DNA from: JAHFHB01 sp964393875
GTDB taxonomy: Bacteria > Omnitrophota > Omnitrophia > Omnitrophales > Aquincolibacteriaceae
NCBI GenBank assembly: GCA_964393875.1
Contig: CAYMUZ010000159.1
Coordinates: 1-19,484 of the forward strand
Direction: 5' to 3'
DNA: 19,484 nt
Below are positions 6,503-15,571 of the stretch, piece by piece. The notes under the pieces are model-generated. The model searched no databases and was not told the origin of the DNA. It saw only the letters and a list, made by a program, of their open reading frames with translations. Both the position numbers and the translations under genes were made by a program. The stretch's first letter is position 1. Each line of letters begins with the position of its first letter.

Positions 6503-8088
6503 AAATTCTGGTATGTGATCCGCTTGGAAAAGCGGGGATGGCCGTTTTAAAAAAAGATAAGAGTGTCAGTGTCGATGAACGCCCAGGCCTCAAGCCTGAG
6601 GAACTTAAAAAAATTGTAGGGGGTTATGAGGCATTGATCATTCGCAGCAGCTCGCACATCTCGCGTGAAATCATTGAGCAGGGCAAAAAACTGCGTGTGA
6701 TTGGTCGGGCGGGAGTGGGCGTTGACAACGTGGATCTCGAAGCGGCTACGCAGAGAGGTATTATCGTCATGAATACGCCGGCTGGAAACACGATTTCTAC
6801 GGCCGAACATACGTTTTCGATGTTGATGGCCTTGTCACGCAATATTCCTCAGGCTTGTGAATCGGTCAAACGAGGCGAATGGAAAAGGCAGCAGTTTCTC
6901 GGCGCGGAACTCAACCGCAAAGTCATCGGTATTATCGGGTTTGGACGAATCGGGCGAGAGGTCGGCAAACGGGCTTCTGCGTTTGGCATGAGAGTGCTCG
7001 CCTTTGATCCTTTTATGACGGCCGGTGTCGTGCAGGAGTTTTCAGTAGAGTTTGTGGATCTCCAGAAGCTTTTGAAGCTTTCTGATTACATCACAGTTCA
7101 TACGCCGCTCGTGCCGGAGACAAAACATATTCTCAATGAAAAGACACTCGCTCTTTGCAAAAAAGGCGTGCGACTCATTAACTGTGCGCGCGGTGGAATT
7201 ATTGATGAGGCGGCCTTGTATGCCGCCCTGTGCGCCGGTAAAGTGGCGGGCGTGGCACTGGATGTTTTTGAAAAGGAGCCGCCGGCGGCCGATCAGCCGC
7301 TTCTAAAACTTCCACAGGTGATTTGCACGCCGCATCTTGGCGCGGCGACGCAGGAGGCACAAGAGAGTGTTGCTGTGGACGTTGCCCATCAGGTGTTGGA
7401 TGCGTTGCATGAACGCGCGATCAAAAATGCAGTGAACATGCCGAATATGGATTCTGAGTCTCTTAAAGTGCTGCGGCCGTGGTTGACGTTGGCAGAGAAA
7501 ATGGGGCGTGCGTACACGCAGCTTTTTGGCGGCAGTGTTCAGAAGGTCAACGTGACTTACGGGGGTGAGATGACGAACTACAGTTTGGCACCGCTGACCA
7601 TTGCGCTTCTCAAAGGCCTGCTTGCCCCGGTCTGCGGCGAAACGGTCAATTATGTCAACGCGCAATCGCTGGCCAAAGAGCGCGGAATTACCGTCAACGA
7701 GAACAGAACGAACCAGGCCGAAGATTTTTCAAACTACATCCAGCTGCAAGTGGAGCAAAACGGGGCTGTGGTGGACATGATGGGGTCGGTCTTTGGCAAC
7801 AAACACTGCCGCATTGTCCGCATCAATGATTTTGTGGTGGATGTGGAGCCCTTCGGCACGCATATTTTTATTAAAAATGAGGATCAGCCTGGGGTGGTCG
7901 GAAAAGTCGGAACCATTTTGGGCAGTCATAAGATCAACATTGCAGAACTATCGCTTGGGCGTGTGAGCAAAGGCCGTAAGGTTTATGCCATGACCATTAT
8001 TAAAACCGACAGTGATGTCCCCGATGCCGTCACACGTGAAATCCGGAAGTTTCCCCCGATTCTGGATGTCAAGATCGTCAATCTATGA
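6499..8088 (+). CDS. serA: D-3-phosphoglycerate dehydrogenase, long form
   Basis: Oxidises 3-phosphoglycerate to 3-phosphohydroxypyruvate, the first step of serine synthesis. At 529 aa it matches the long form known from Mycobacterium. The substrate-binding and NAD Rossmann halves span about 1-315, with GFGRIG (147-152) and catalytic Arg231 (NCARGGIIDE), Glu260 and His279 (TPHLGAATQE). The allosteric substrate-binding domain follows (about 318-450), then a C-terminal ACT domain (about 453-529, NEDQPGVVGKVGTIL), the usual serine feedback site. It is joined by 4-bp overlaps to the class V aminotransferase before it and purA after it, so all three are likely translated together. Confidence 0.97.
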   Translation: MKILVCDPLGKAGMAVLKKDKSVSVDERPGLKPEELKKIVGGYEALIIRSSSHISREIIEQGKKLRVIGRAGVGVDNVDLEAATQRGIIVMNTPAGNTISTAEHTFSMLMALSRNIPQACESVKRGEWKRQQFLGAELNRKVIGIIGFGRIGREVGKRASAFGMRVLAFDPFMTAGVVQEFSVEFVDLQKLLKLSDYITVHTPLVPETKHILNEKTLALCKKGVRLINCARGGIIDEAALYAALCAGKVAGVALDVFEKEPPAADQPLLKLPQVICTPHLGAATQEAQESVAVDVAHQVLDALHERAIKNAVNMPNMDSESLKVLRPWLTLAEKMGRAYTQLFGGSVQKVNVTYGGEMTNYSLAPLTIALLKGLLAPVCGETVNYVNAQSLAKERGITVNENRTNQAEDFSNYIQLQVEQNGAVVDMMGSVFGNKHCRIVRINDFVVDVEPFGTHIFIKNEDQPGVVGKVGTILGSHKINIAELSLGRVSKGRKVYAMTIIKTDSDVPDAVTREIRKFPPILDVKIVNL

Positions 8089-9359
8089 ACCGCATTTTAA
8101 TCGGCGCACAGTGGGGCGATGAGGGCAAAGGCAAGATTATTGATATTCTTGCGGCCGAGAGTGACATTATTGTTCGTTATCAAGGCGGTAATAATGCGGG
8201 ACACACGGTTAAGTTTGGCCAAGAAAAATATGTTCTGCACCTTATTCCCTCCGGTATTTTACATCCGCGCAAGGTGTGTGTGATCGGCAATGGGGTTGTG
8301 CTTGACCCCGAGGCGCTGTTTGAAGAAATCGGCATGTTGAAGTCCAAAGGCGTTCGCGTGGAAGGCCGATTGTTTATCTCTGAACAGGCACACTTGATTT
8401 TGCCTTACCATCGCATTCTGGATGCTTTGCGTGAAGAGCGGCTTGGCAAAAGCGGCATGATTGGTACCACCAAAAAAGGGATTGGCCCGTGCTATGCGGA
8501 CAAAATGGCACGGCTAGGTCTTCGTGTCGGGGATCTGCGGCATCAGAACTATTTTAAAAACAGGTTGTCGAAGGTGCTTGAAGAGAAAAATGAAATTCTT
8601 CAGAAAATTCATGGGCATCCCGGTCTTGAATTTTCAAAAGTTCTGGCGCTTTGTATGAAATACCGGGCGCGCTTGCTGGAGTACGCTTGCGACACTCCCC
8701 GCTATTTGTTTGAGGCCGTGAAACGGAAAAAGAGGCTTTTGTTTGAAGGCGCCCAGGGAACGCTGCTGGATGTGGATCACGGGACTTACCCTTTTGTCAC
8801 CTCCTCGAACGCGACGGTGGGCGGCGCGTTGATCGGCTCAGGCGTCAGCCCGACGGTGATCGATGGTGTGATCGGCGTCATTAAGGCTTACACCACGCGC
8901 GTGGGAGAAGGCCCATTTCCGACGGAATTTTCCGGAAAAATGATGGAGTTGATTCGTAACCGGGGCGAAGAATTTGGCTCGACGACTGGCCGTCCGCGCC
9001 GCTGTGGATGGTTTGATGCGGTGATTGCTAAGCATGCGGTGCGTATCAACGGCCTCACGGAAATGGCCGTCATGAAACTCGATGTGCTTTCCGGATTGCC
9101 TGAAGTGAAGGTGGCGACCGCTTATCAAATTAAAGGTAAAACGGTGCGGGACTATCCCCATGCGACCGTTGAGTTGGTCCAGGCCAAGCCTATTTATGAA
9201 ACCTTGCAGGGGTGGAGTGAAGACATTTCTTCTGTGCGCCGCTGGCATGATTTTCCGCCGCCGGCCAAGCGCTACTTGAAACGGCTTGAAGCTCTACTAG
9301 AAACCCCTGTCAAAATTGTCTCCGTTGGAAGTAAACGCGAACAAACTATTTTTCTCTAG
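8085..9359 (+). CDS. purA: adenylosuccinate synthetase
   Basis: Joins IMP and aspartate using GTP, the first committed step to AMP. The 424-aa protein has the P-loop-like GAQWGDEGKGK with catalytic Asp12, His40 in GGNNAGHT, the IMP-binding GTTKKGIGP loop, FEGAQGTLLDVDHGTYPFV, and STTGRPRRCGW near the GTP-binding region. All expected core motifs are intact and the length is normal. The ATG overlaps the serA stop (ATGA). Its end carries AGGGG, which serves as the ribosome site of the uppS start nine bases after the stop begins. Confidence 0.98.
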   Translation: MNRILIGAQWGDEGKGKIIDILAAESDIIVRYQGGNNAGHTVKFGQEKYVLHLIPSGILHPRKVCVIGNGVVLDPEALFEEIGMLKSKGVRVEGRLFISEQAHLILPYHRILDALREERLGKSGMIGTTKKGIGPCYADKMARLGLRVGDLRHQNYFKNRLSKVLEEKNEILQKIHGHPGLEFSKVLALCMKYRARLLEYACDTPRYLFEAVKRKKRLLFEGAQGTLLDVDHGTYPFVTSSNATVGGALIGSGVSPTVIDGVIGVIKAYTTRVGEGPFPTEFSGKMMELIRNRGEEFGSTTGRPRRCGWFDAVIAKHAVRINGLTEMAVMKLDVLSGLPEVKVATAYQIKGKTVRDYPHATVELVQAKPIYETLQGWSEDISSVRRWHDFPPPAKRYLKRLEALLETPVKIVSVGSKREQTIFL

Positions 9360-9367
9360 GGGTCCTT

Positions 9368-10090
9368 GTGCTGATAAGCAAACCCAATATTCCCGCGCAC
9401 GTGGCTATCATCATGGATGGCAATGGACGCTGGGCCCAAGCGCGCGGGCTTCCCCGTATCAGCGGACATCAAAAGGGTGTTGAGCGGGTTGAAGAAGTGA
9501 TTCAGGCGGCTCCTAAAATTGGCATTCGCTATCTCACCCTCTACGCTTTTTCTAAAGAAAATTGGCAGCGGCCGCGTGAGGAAGTTTCTTTTTTGATGGA
9601 CCTTTTAGCCCGGTATCTTGACCAGAAGCTTGAGGAAATGAAGCGCAATAATGTTGTCTTTAACACGATTGGCCATCCCGAGGATTTGCCGGCGCCCATT
9701 CGTGAGAAAATTGTGCGCAACATCGAAGAGACGCGGCGCAATACAGGGCTGGTCGTTACCTTTGCGTTCAGCTACTCGGCCCGTGCTGAAATCACAGATG
9801 CCTGCCGGCAAATTGCTGTCAAAGTCCAAAAAGGGGATCTCACCCCCGAATCTATTTCGGAAGAAACTTTGTCCAAGCATCTGTATACCGCGGGTATCCC
9901 CGATCCTGATTTACTGATTCGAACCAGTGGAGAGATGCGAATCAGCAATTTTTTACTCTGGCAGATTTCGTACTCAGAACTGTATGTGACCGACAAATTT
10001 TGGCCTGATTTTTCACGCGACGAATTTGTCAAAGCGATCGAGGCTTACCAACACCGTGAGCGACGATTTGGCCGTACAGGCGTGGCATGA
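9368..10090 (+). CDS. uppS: isoprenyl transferase (undecaprenyl diphosphate synthase)
   Basis: A cis-prenyltransferase that extends farnesyl diphosphate to the C55 carrier used for peptidoglycan and O-antigen assembly. The 240-aa protein has HVAIIMDGNGRWA (11-23, metal-binding Asp17), GHQKG, YAFSKENWQRP and the C-terminal RTSGEMRISNFLLWQ and FWPDF motifs. It starts with GTG; AGGGG (9358-9362) is 5 bases upstream, overlapping the purA stop. It overlaps cdsA by ATGA. The uppS-cdsA-dxr-rseP order is widely conserved in bacteria. Confidence 0.97.
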   Translation: MLISKPNIPAHVAIIMDGNGRWAQARGLPRISGHQKGVERVEEVIQAAPKIGIRYLTLYAFSKENWQRPREEVSFLMDLLARYLDQKLEEMKRNNVVFNTIGHPEDLPAPIREKIVRNIEETRRNTGLVVTFAFSYSARAEITDACRQIAVKVQKGDLTPESISEETLSKHLYTAGIPDPDLLIRTSGEMRISNFLLWQISYSELYVTDKFWPDFSRDEFVKAIEAYQHRERRFGRTGVA

Positions 10091-10911
10091 TAGAAAAGCA
10101 AAATGCAATGATGAGTGGAATGAATCAGCTGGGCAAGAGGCTTTTTTCCTCGGTCTTCTTTGTCTCAATCAGCCTCTTGGCGATTTTTGGGCCGCACTGG
10201 TTTTTTATGCTGTGTGTGCTCGCCCTGACGGGATTGGCATTGTTTGAGTTTTATCAATTGGCAGAACTCAAAGGAGTGCCGATTGCCAAAGAGATTGGTG
10301 TGGCGTGCGGCCTTCTCATGCCGTTTGCAATGCGTCTTTCGCTGGACGGCCTTTTTCTGATTCTGGCCTGCCTGCTCATATTCACGGTTTATTTCAAACC
10401 GGGTAAGCGTGAGCACGGACTTGTAGGGGTCGGGCTGACTTTTTTTGGCCTTGTTTATGTGAGCTGGTTTTTTTCGCATGCCGTAGCGATTCGTGAACTC
10501 GATCAGGGGTCCTATTGGCTGTTATACACGGCGTTGCTTGTGAAGGGTGGGGATGCCGGCGCGTATTTTGTGGGCAAAAAATATGGGCGGACTAAGTTGA
10601 TTGAGCCTGTTAGCCCCAATAAATCGGTCGAAGGCGCCTGGGGTGGGTTTGCGACAACGATTGTTCTTTCACTTCTATCCTTTCTTTATCTTCCGGACGT
10701 GTCTTTTTTGAACCGGTTATTTTTAGGGGCCTGCGTGGCGGTCATTGCGCAGCTTTCGGATCTGGCCGAAAGTCTGATTAAGCGCGATGTTCACGTGAAA
10801 GACTCCGGCAAAGTTCCGGGACTGGGTGGCTTTCTGGATGTTCTTGACAGTTTGCTTTTAACACTGCCATTTGTGTACTACTACTTGACGCGGATTCTTG
10901 CGCTGCGATGA
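10087..10911 (+). CDS. cdsA: phosphatidate cytidylyltransferase
   Basis: An integral membrane enzyme making CDP-diacylglycerol from phosphatidate and CTP, the precursor of bacterial phospholipids. The 274-aa protein has about seven or eight hydrophobic segments. The motifs GGDAGAYFVGKKYGRTKL and SPNKSVEGAWGG lie mid-protein and the signature region is at 229-255: SLIKRDVHVKDSG then PGLGGFLDVLDS. In most bacteria that last part is PGHGGxLDRxDS; Leu246 and Val252 replace the His and Arg while both Asp residues stay. From memory this is the form seen in Planctomycetes and relatives, so it is probably a lineage trait. The ATG at 10087 overlaps uppS; a start at 10108 or 10120 is also possible. Confidence 0.95.
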   Translation: MIEKQNAMMSGMNQLGKRLFSSVFFVSISLLAIFGPHWFFMLCVLALTGLALFEFYQLAELKGVPIAKEIGVACGLLMPFAMRLSLDGLFLILACLLIFTVYFKPGKREHGLVGVGLTFFGLVYVSWFFSHAVAIRELDQGSYWLLYTALLVKGGDAGAYFVGKKYGRTKLIEPVSPNKSVEGAWGGFATTIVLSLLSFLYLPDVSFLNRLFLGACVAVIAQLSDLAESLIKRDVHVKDSGKVPGLGGFLDVLDSLLLTLPFVYYYLTRILALR

Positions 10912-12086
10912 AAACTCTTTCATTGCTGGGTTCAACAGGTTCTATTGGCCTGAATACCCTCAAAATTGTGCGGACGCATCCGGAATGTTTCCGGGTGGCC
11001 GCGCTGGCCGCGAAGCAGAACTCTCGTTTGCTTTATCGCCAGGCCGTGGAGTTTCGCCCAAAGCAGGTCTGTTTGTTCGAAGCTCAGGGTGCAGCGTGGC
11101 TTGAAAAAAAACTACGGCCTCTCGGAATTCCGGTTTTGACTGGACCGGAGGGCCTCGAGGCAGTCAGCACTCTGAAGCCGGTGGATCTTGTCGTTTGTGC
11201 CGTTGTGGGGGCGATCGGGCTGAAACCTCTTTTTGCCGCCATTCAGGCGGGTAAACATGTGGCGATTGCCAATAAAGAACCGCTTGTGATGGCAGGTCAG
11301 TTGTTAGTGGATGAGGCTCGCCGGCGTCGGGTGTCGATTTTGCCGATTGACAGCGAGCATTCAGCGCTCTGGCAGTGTCTTGAGGGCCGTCGGCCTGAAA
11401 CCGTTAAGAAATTGATTTTGACTTCTTCAGGCGGCCCCTTTCGCAGCCGTAAGAAGAGTTTTTTATCCATTCAGCCTGACGAGGCCTTAAAACATCCGCG
11501 TTGGAAAATGGGTCCGAAAATTACGATTGATTCTGCGACGATGATGAATAAAGGCCTCGAAGTGATTGAAGCCGTCAATCTTTTTGGGGTGACGCCGGAC
11601 CGAGTGGATGTTCTCGTGCACCCGGAATCAATCGTGCACGGTTTGGTGGAGTTTATTGACGGAAGCCAGTTGGCGCATCTGGGTATTACGGACATGCGTC
11701 TACCTATTCAGTATGCACTCAGTTACCCCGAACGCCTCAATAATCACTTGCCGGCGCTCGATTTGGCCAAACTCAATCGCTTGCATTTTGAGAAGCCTGA
11801 CCGTAAAAAATTTCCGTGCATCGATCTTGGATTTAATGCGGCTCGTACGGGGGGAACGCAACCGGCTATTTTGAATGCGGCCAATGAGATTGCCGTTGAC
11901 TTTTTTTTGAACCGGCGCATTCGCTTTACAGATATTGCGGCGGTGATTGAAGAAACCATGGCAGCTTGCGCGCCTGCTGCTGCGACCGATTTGGAAACAG
12001 TGCTTGCCGCGGATGGTTGGGCCCGCGAAACAGCCCGTCACATGATTGAACAACGCTTCTCAAAAAAAGTTAGGATATTCGCATGA
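10908..12086 (+). CDS. dxr: 1-deoxy-D-xylulose 5-phosphate reductoisomerase
   Basis: Catalyses the committed NADPH-dependent step of the non-mevalonate isoprenoid pathway, feeding the UppS encoded two genes upstream. The 392-aa protein has the NADPH motif LLGSTGSIG (6-14), metal ligands Asp148 and Glu150 (PIDSEHSA) and Glu218 (MMNKGLEVIEA), the SSGGPFR substrate loop (173-179) and HPRWKMGPKITIDSATM. The segment that usually reads ANKESLV is ANKEPLV here (121-127), a single Ser-to-Pro change. Length and order are normal. It overlaps both neighbours by ATGA. Confidence 0.97.
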   Translation: MKTLSLLGSTGSIGLNTLKIVRTHPECFRVAALAAKQNSRLLYRQAVEFRPKQVCLFEAQGAAWLEKKLRPLGIPVLTGPEGLEAVSTLKPVDLVVCAVVGAIGLKPLFAAIQAGKHVAIANKEPLVMAGQLLVDEARRRRVSILPIDSEHSALWQCLEGRRPETVKKLILTSSGGPFRSRKKSFLSIQPDEALKHPRWKMGPKITIDSATMMNKGLEVIEAVNLFGVTPDRVDVLVHPESIVHGLVEFIDGSQLAHLGITDMRLPIQYALSYPERLNNHLPALDLAKLNRLHFEKPDRKKFPCIDLGFNAARTGGTQPAILNAANEIAVDFFLNRRIRFTDIAAVIEETMAACAPAAATDLETVLAADGWARETARHMIEQRFSKKVRIFA

Positions 12087-13192
12087 ACTTTCTCTCAGCT
12101 TTGATTCCGACCGTCATTGTTTTTGGGGCGCTCATTTTGTTTCATGAGTGGGGGCATTTTATCGCCTGCAGGCTGACCGGTGTCAGGGTGGAAAAGTTCT
12201 CGATCGGGTTTGGCCCGGAAATTTTCACTTTTGAACGGGGCGGCACGCGCTTCGTGATTTCGCTGCTGCCGCTGGGCGGGTTTGTGAAGCCTGCCGGAGA
12301 ATCGGCCAGCGAATTAAACGACGGCCGGCCGGCTCAGGGTGATTACTTGGCGGCCCCTGTTGTTTCGCGAATTTTCATCGTATGCGCGGGGGTTCTCATG
12401 AACTACGTGTTGGCTTTTGTGCTTTTTAGCACCGTTTTTATGACGGGGCGGCCCGTGCCCGGAACGGTTATCGGTGGATTTGTGCAGGGGTATCCGGCCA
12501 AAGACAGCGGACTTGCCGCGGGCGACCGAATTTCAGCTGTCGAGAGCCACCCCGTTTCAAGCTGGTTGGAACTCACCGAGGCCATCAACCAGAGTGTGGG
12601 GCCTGAAGTGCATTTGACCGTGGTTCATCGCGATGGGAGCTCCGGTGAAATGGGAATTGCCCCGCGCATTGAAAATGCACGTGATCTTTTTGGTAAACCG
12701 GTTGTGGCTCGGCGCCTTGGTATCACGCCCAGTCCCGAGTCTCAGCGCTTTGAGCGTTTTGGTTTTTGGGAAGCGCTTCAGCACGGCGCCGACAGTGTCG
12801 GAGCGCTTGCGGCGATGACTTACAAGGCCCTTTTTTACATGGCGACTGGGAGGATGTCGCTTAAATCCATGTCGGGTCCCATTGGCATTATGGCGATGAC
12901 AGGCAGTGCCGCGAAGCTGGGATTGCCTTACCTTTTACAGCTTGCGGCGACACTGAGTGTTTCGCTGGCGGTTATCAATTTGCTTCCAATCCCAGCGCTT
13001 GACGGCGGCCACCTCCTCTTTCTAATCATGGAGGCTATTATCCGCCGTCCGCTCAGCCGCAAGGCTGAAGAGCGATTGACGCAGGTCGGTTTTTTTCTGC
13101 TCATGGCACTGATGCTTTTTGTCATTTACAATGATTTGGTCAATCTCGCTATTTTTGACAAAATTCGGGCACTGATTTCCCGGGGCGGGTAA
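12083..13192 (+). CDS. rseP: site-2 intramembrane zinc protease, RseP-like
   Basis: A membrane metalloprotease that cuts substrates within the bilayer, in well-studied species anti-sigma factors and leftover signal peptides. The 369-aa protein has the zinc motif HEWGH (21-25) in the first helix and the distal LDG motif in NLLPIPALDGGH (Asp307). One PDZ domain is visible (about 120-205); E. coli RseP has two and is about 450 aa, so this is the shorter single-PDZ form. It follows dxr with an ATGA overlap. No anti-sigma or sigma-E gene is in the window, so the substrate is unknown. Confidence 0.95.
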   Translation: MNFLSALIPTVIVFGALILFHEWGHFIACRLTGVRVEKFSIGFGPEIFTFERGGTRFVISLLPLGGFVKPAGESASELNDGRPAQGDYLAAPVVSRIFIVCAGVLMNYVLAFVLFSTVFMTGRPVPGTVIGGFVQGYPAKDSGLAAGDRISAVESHPVSSWLELTEAINQSVGPEVHLTVVHRDGSSGEMGIAPRIENARDLFGKPVVARRLGITPSPESQRFERFGFWEALQHGADSVGALAAMTYKALFYMATGRMSLKSMSGPIGIMAMTGSAAKLGLPYLLQLAATLSVSLAVINLLPIPALDGGHLLFLIMEAIIRRPLSRKAEERLTQVGFFLLMALMLFVIYNDLVNLAIFDKIRALISRGG

Positions 13193-13196
13193 ACGC

Positions 13197-14894
13197 ATGC
13201 GCTGGAGCGAAACACTCATCCCCACTTTGCGAAATGTGCCTAAAGACGCAGAGGCCGCAAGCCACAAACTCGCTTTGCGTGCGGGGTTGATCCGTCAACT
13301 CTCGAGCGGAGTTTACAGTTACCTTCCGCTGGGGTTTCGCGTGCTCGAAAAAGTGATTCGAATTGTGCGTGAAGAAATGAATCGCGCTGGAGCCCAAGAG
13401 CTTTTAATGCCTGCCTTACATCCGGCGGAGCTTTGGAAGAAAACGGGTCGCTATGAGACTTTGGGTGCCGACAAAATTGCATTCAAAAACCGCGCGGGTC
13501 ACGAATTTGTGCTCGGTCCCACGCACGAAGAAGTTGTGACAGAAATTGCCGCAGCCTATTTTAAGTCTTTCCGCGATTTGCCACGTACGCTTTATCAGAT
13601 CCAGACCAAGTTTCGCGATGAAGCCCGCCCTCGTTTTGGAGTGATCCGCACCAAAGAATTTATCATGAAGGACGCTTACAGTTTTGACACCGGTGACGAA
13701 GGGCTTGATCTTAACTATCGAAAAATGTCGGAAGCTTACCACCGTATTTTTTCGCGCTGCGGATTGAGCTTTAAGGTGGTGGCAGCGAATCCCGGCATGA
13801 TGGGTGGAAAGATGAGTCAGGAGTTTATGGTTGTGTGCCCGTACGGTGAAGACCGCGTGGCGCTTTCCAAAGCAGGTGACCTTGCCAGCCTCGAAATTGC
13901 GCGCCGTGCTCGACCCCAGACTGTTTGTGAAGACCCAGAGCCTCCCAAGCCGGAAGCTTTTGACACCCCGAACCTACGCACCATCGAAGAAATCAGTCGT
14001 CGTTTTAAAGTCGCTCCGGGGCAGATGATCAAAACACTGATTTACATCGCTGATGGTAAGCCTGTGGCGGCGCTGGTGGCGGGTGACAGTGACGTGAATG
14101 AAGTGAAGCTGCGGTACCTGATCGGTGCCCGCCAGATGCGTCAGGCGGAATCAGATGAAGTCCGTCAAGCGACGAACGCACCGGTTGGTTTTGCGGGACC
14201 TGTCGGACTTGATTTGCCGATTTATGCCGACTGGGATCTCCTAGGCGCCGCTGATTATGTGACGGGGGCCAATCAGGCGGACACTCACCTGCGGCATGTC
14301 GATCCGCGACGTGATTTTACCCCGGCGTTTTGGGGTGATATCCGGCATGTGCGCGCTGGCGATGCCGCCGAGGATGGTTCCGGGCCGCTTGAAGTGGTCA
14401 CGACGATGGAAATTGGCCATATCTTCAAGTTGGGGACACGCTATACAACACAACTGGATGCTTTCTATCTGGATGAAAAAGGGGAACGCCAACCAATTAT
14501 GATGGGCTGTTACGGGATTGGCGTGAATCGAATTCTGGCGGCGGCGATTGAGGAACATCACGATGAAAAGGGAATTATGTGGCCGAAGTCCATTGCTCCT
14601 TTTCATGTTGAGATTGTGACGGTCAATGAGGCAGCCGCAGATGTGCGCGAAGCGGCTCAGAGAATGCATGAAGAACTGACCGTTCGCGGGGTGGATGTTC
14701 TCTACGATGACCGCGACGAGAGAGCCGGGGTGAAGTTTAATGATGCGGAGCTGATCGGTATTCCCTGGCAGATCATTATTGGCGAACGCGGCCTTAAAGA
14801 AGGCGTGGTCGAGATAAAAAACCGTAAAGACGGCCAGGTGTGTAAAGTGGCGTTGGGCGAGGTTGTGAACGCAGTCTGTGGCAGCCATTCTTAG
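13197..14894 (+). CDS. proS: prolyl-tRNA synthetase, bacterial type
   Basis: A class II synthetase that charges tRNA-Pro. The 565-aa protein has the bacterial architecture: motif 1 region (about 40-75), motif 2 FRDEARPRFGVIRTKEF (139-155), a YbaK-like editing insertion (about 255-375, with Lys279 and a GDSDVNEVK segment), motif 3 GCYGIGVNRILAA (437-449) and a C-terminal anticodon-binding domain (about 468-565). The editing domain is present, so it can probably clear Ala-tRNA-Pro. The ATG is four bases after the rseP stop, with a weak G-rich ribosome site within the end of rseP. Confidence 0.97.
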   Translation: MRWSETLIPTLRNVPKDAEAASHKLALRAGLIRQLSSGVYSYLPLGFRVLEKVIRIVREEMNRAGAQELLMPALHPAELWKKTGRYETLGADKIAFKNRAGHEFVLGPTHEEVVTEIAAAYFKSFRDLPRTLYQIQTKFRDEARPRFGVIRTKEFIMKDAYSFDTGDEGLDLNYRKMSEAYHRIFSRCGLSFKVVAANPGMMGGKMSQEFMVVCPYGEDRVALSKAGDLASLEIARRARPQTVCEDPEPPKPEAFDTPNLRTIEEISRRFKVAPGQMIKTLIYIADGKPVAALVAGDSDVNEVKLRYLIGARQMRQAESDEVRQATNAPVGFAGPVGLDLPIYADWDLLGAADYVTGANQADTHLRHVDPRRDFTPAFWGDIRHVRAGDAAEDGSGPLEVVTTMEIGHIFKLGTRYTTQLDAFYLDEKGERQPIMMGCYGIGVNRILAAAIEEHHDEKGIMWPKSIAPFHVEIVTVNEAAADVREAAQRMHEELTVRGVDVLYDDRDERAGVKFNDAELIGIPWQIIIGERGLKEGVVEIKNRKDGQVCKVALGEVVNAVCGSHS

Positions 14895-14903
14895 GAGAAA
14901 ACC

Positions 14904-15161
14904 ATGTTTGACGGATTGAAAAATTTCGGCGATCAGTTCAAAGTGATGACCAAGATGATGAAAGATGACAACTTTCGCAAACTCATGGGAAATCCAAAAT
15001 TCAAGGAACTTGTCAGCGATCCTGAATTTCGCAGTTTGGCCCAGTCGCGAGATCCTTCAAAATTGCTTGGGTCCGTAAAGTTTCGGCAAATCATGAACGA
15101 TCCCGAGCTGATCGAGATGATGAGCCATGTTGATTTTAGTTCGTTCCGGCAGGGGGGATGA
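14904..15161 (+). CDS. small STI1-like helical repeat protein
   Basis: An 85-aa protein with no signal peptide, so it is probably cytoplasmic. It contains two similar helical units, NPKFKELVSDPEFRSL (30-45) and SVKFRQIMNDPELIEM (57-72), which recall the Asn/Asp-Pro-rich STI1 (heat-shock chaperonin-binding) repeats of Hop and Tic40-type co-chaperones. That resemblance is by eye, and no function is assigned. AGGAGAA overlaps the proS stop and gives a strong start at ATG 14904. Its stop overlaps the next gene by ATGA, tying it to a secreted protein. Confidence 0.8.
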   Translation: MFDGLKNFGDQFKVMTKMMKDDNFRKLMGNPKFKELVSDPEFRSLAQSRDPSKLLGSVKFRQIMNDPELIEMMSHVDFSSFRQGG

Positions 15162-15556
15162 AGCCGATGACCCGGCGGATATTTTTTATTTTGATGCTAG
15201 GGTTTTTTGCCTCGAAGGCCACAGCCGGTTTTGCCGGGGACGAAGTCCATTACACTTTGTGGGATAAGGCCGGCCGCGGATTGGAGAATATTTCAACGGG
15301 ATGGTTTGAGCTGATCAACCAGCCCATGGAACAGGCGAAAACGGATGAATGGGGGAAGGCGCTTTTTGGTGGCGGGTTGCACGGTATTTTTTCTGCTATT
15401 TGCAGGACAGGTCTTGGGGTCTACGAGCTAGCCACTTTCCCCATCCCTCTCCCGTGGGGCTATAAGCCCCTGCTAGGGTCGGAGAAGCCCGCTCTGCCGG
15501 TAACTCCGCGCGCACATGTGAAATGGGGAGAACTCTCGCCCCAGCGTGTTTACTGA
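15158..15556 (+). CDS. TIGR04073-family secreted protein
   Basis: A 132-aa exported protein with a Sec signal peptide (RR at 6-7, hydrophobic 8-18, likely cleavage after ATA or GFA at 21-26). The mature part carries the pattern I associate with TIGR04073 (called exosortase system-associated): GRGLENISTGWFEL (39-52), then GLHGIFSAICRTGLGVYEL and TFPIPLPWGYKPLL. The family has no known biochemical role. No exosortase or PEP-CTERM protein is visible in this window. It ends the housekeeping gene train; a new promoter-like region follows. Confidence 0.8.
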   Translation: MKPMTRRIFFILMLGFFASKATAGFAGDEVHYTLWDKAGRGLENISTGWFELINQPMEQAKTDEWGKALFGGGLHGIFSAICRTGLGVYELATFPIPLPWGYKPLLGSEKPALPVTPRAHVKWGELSPQRVY

Positions 15557-15571
15557 CTCTGTAATTAAACT

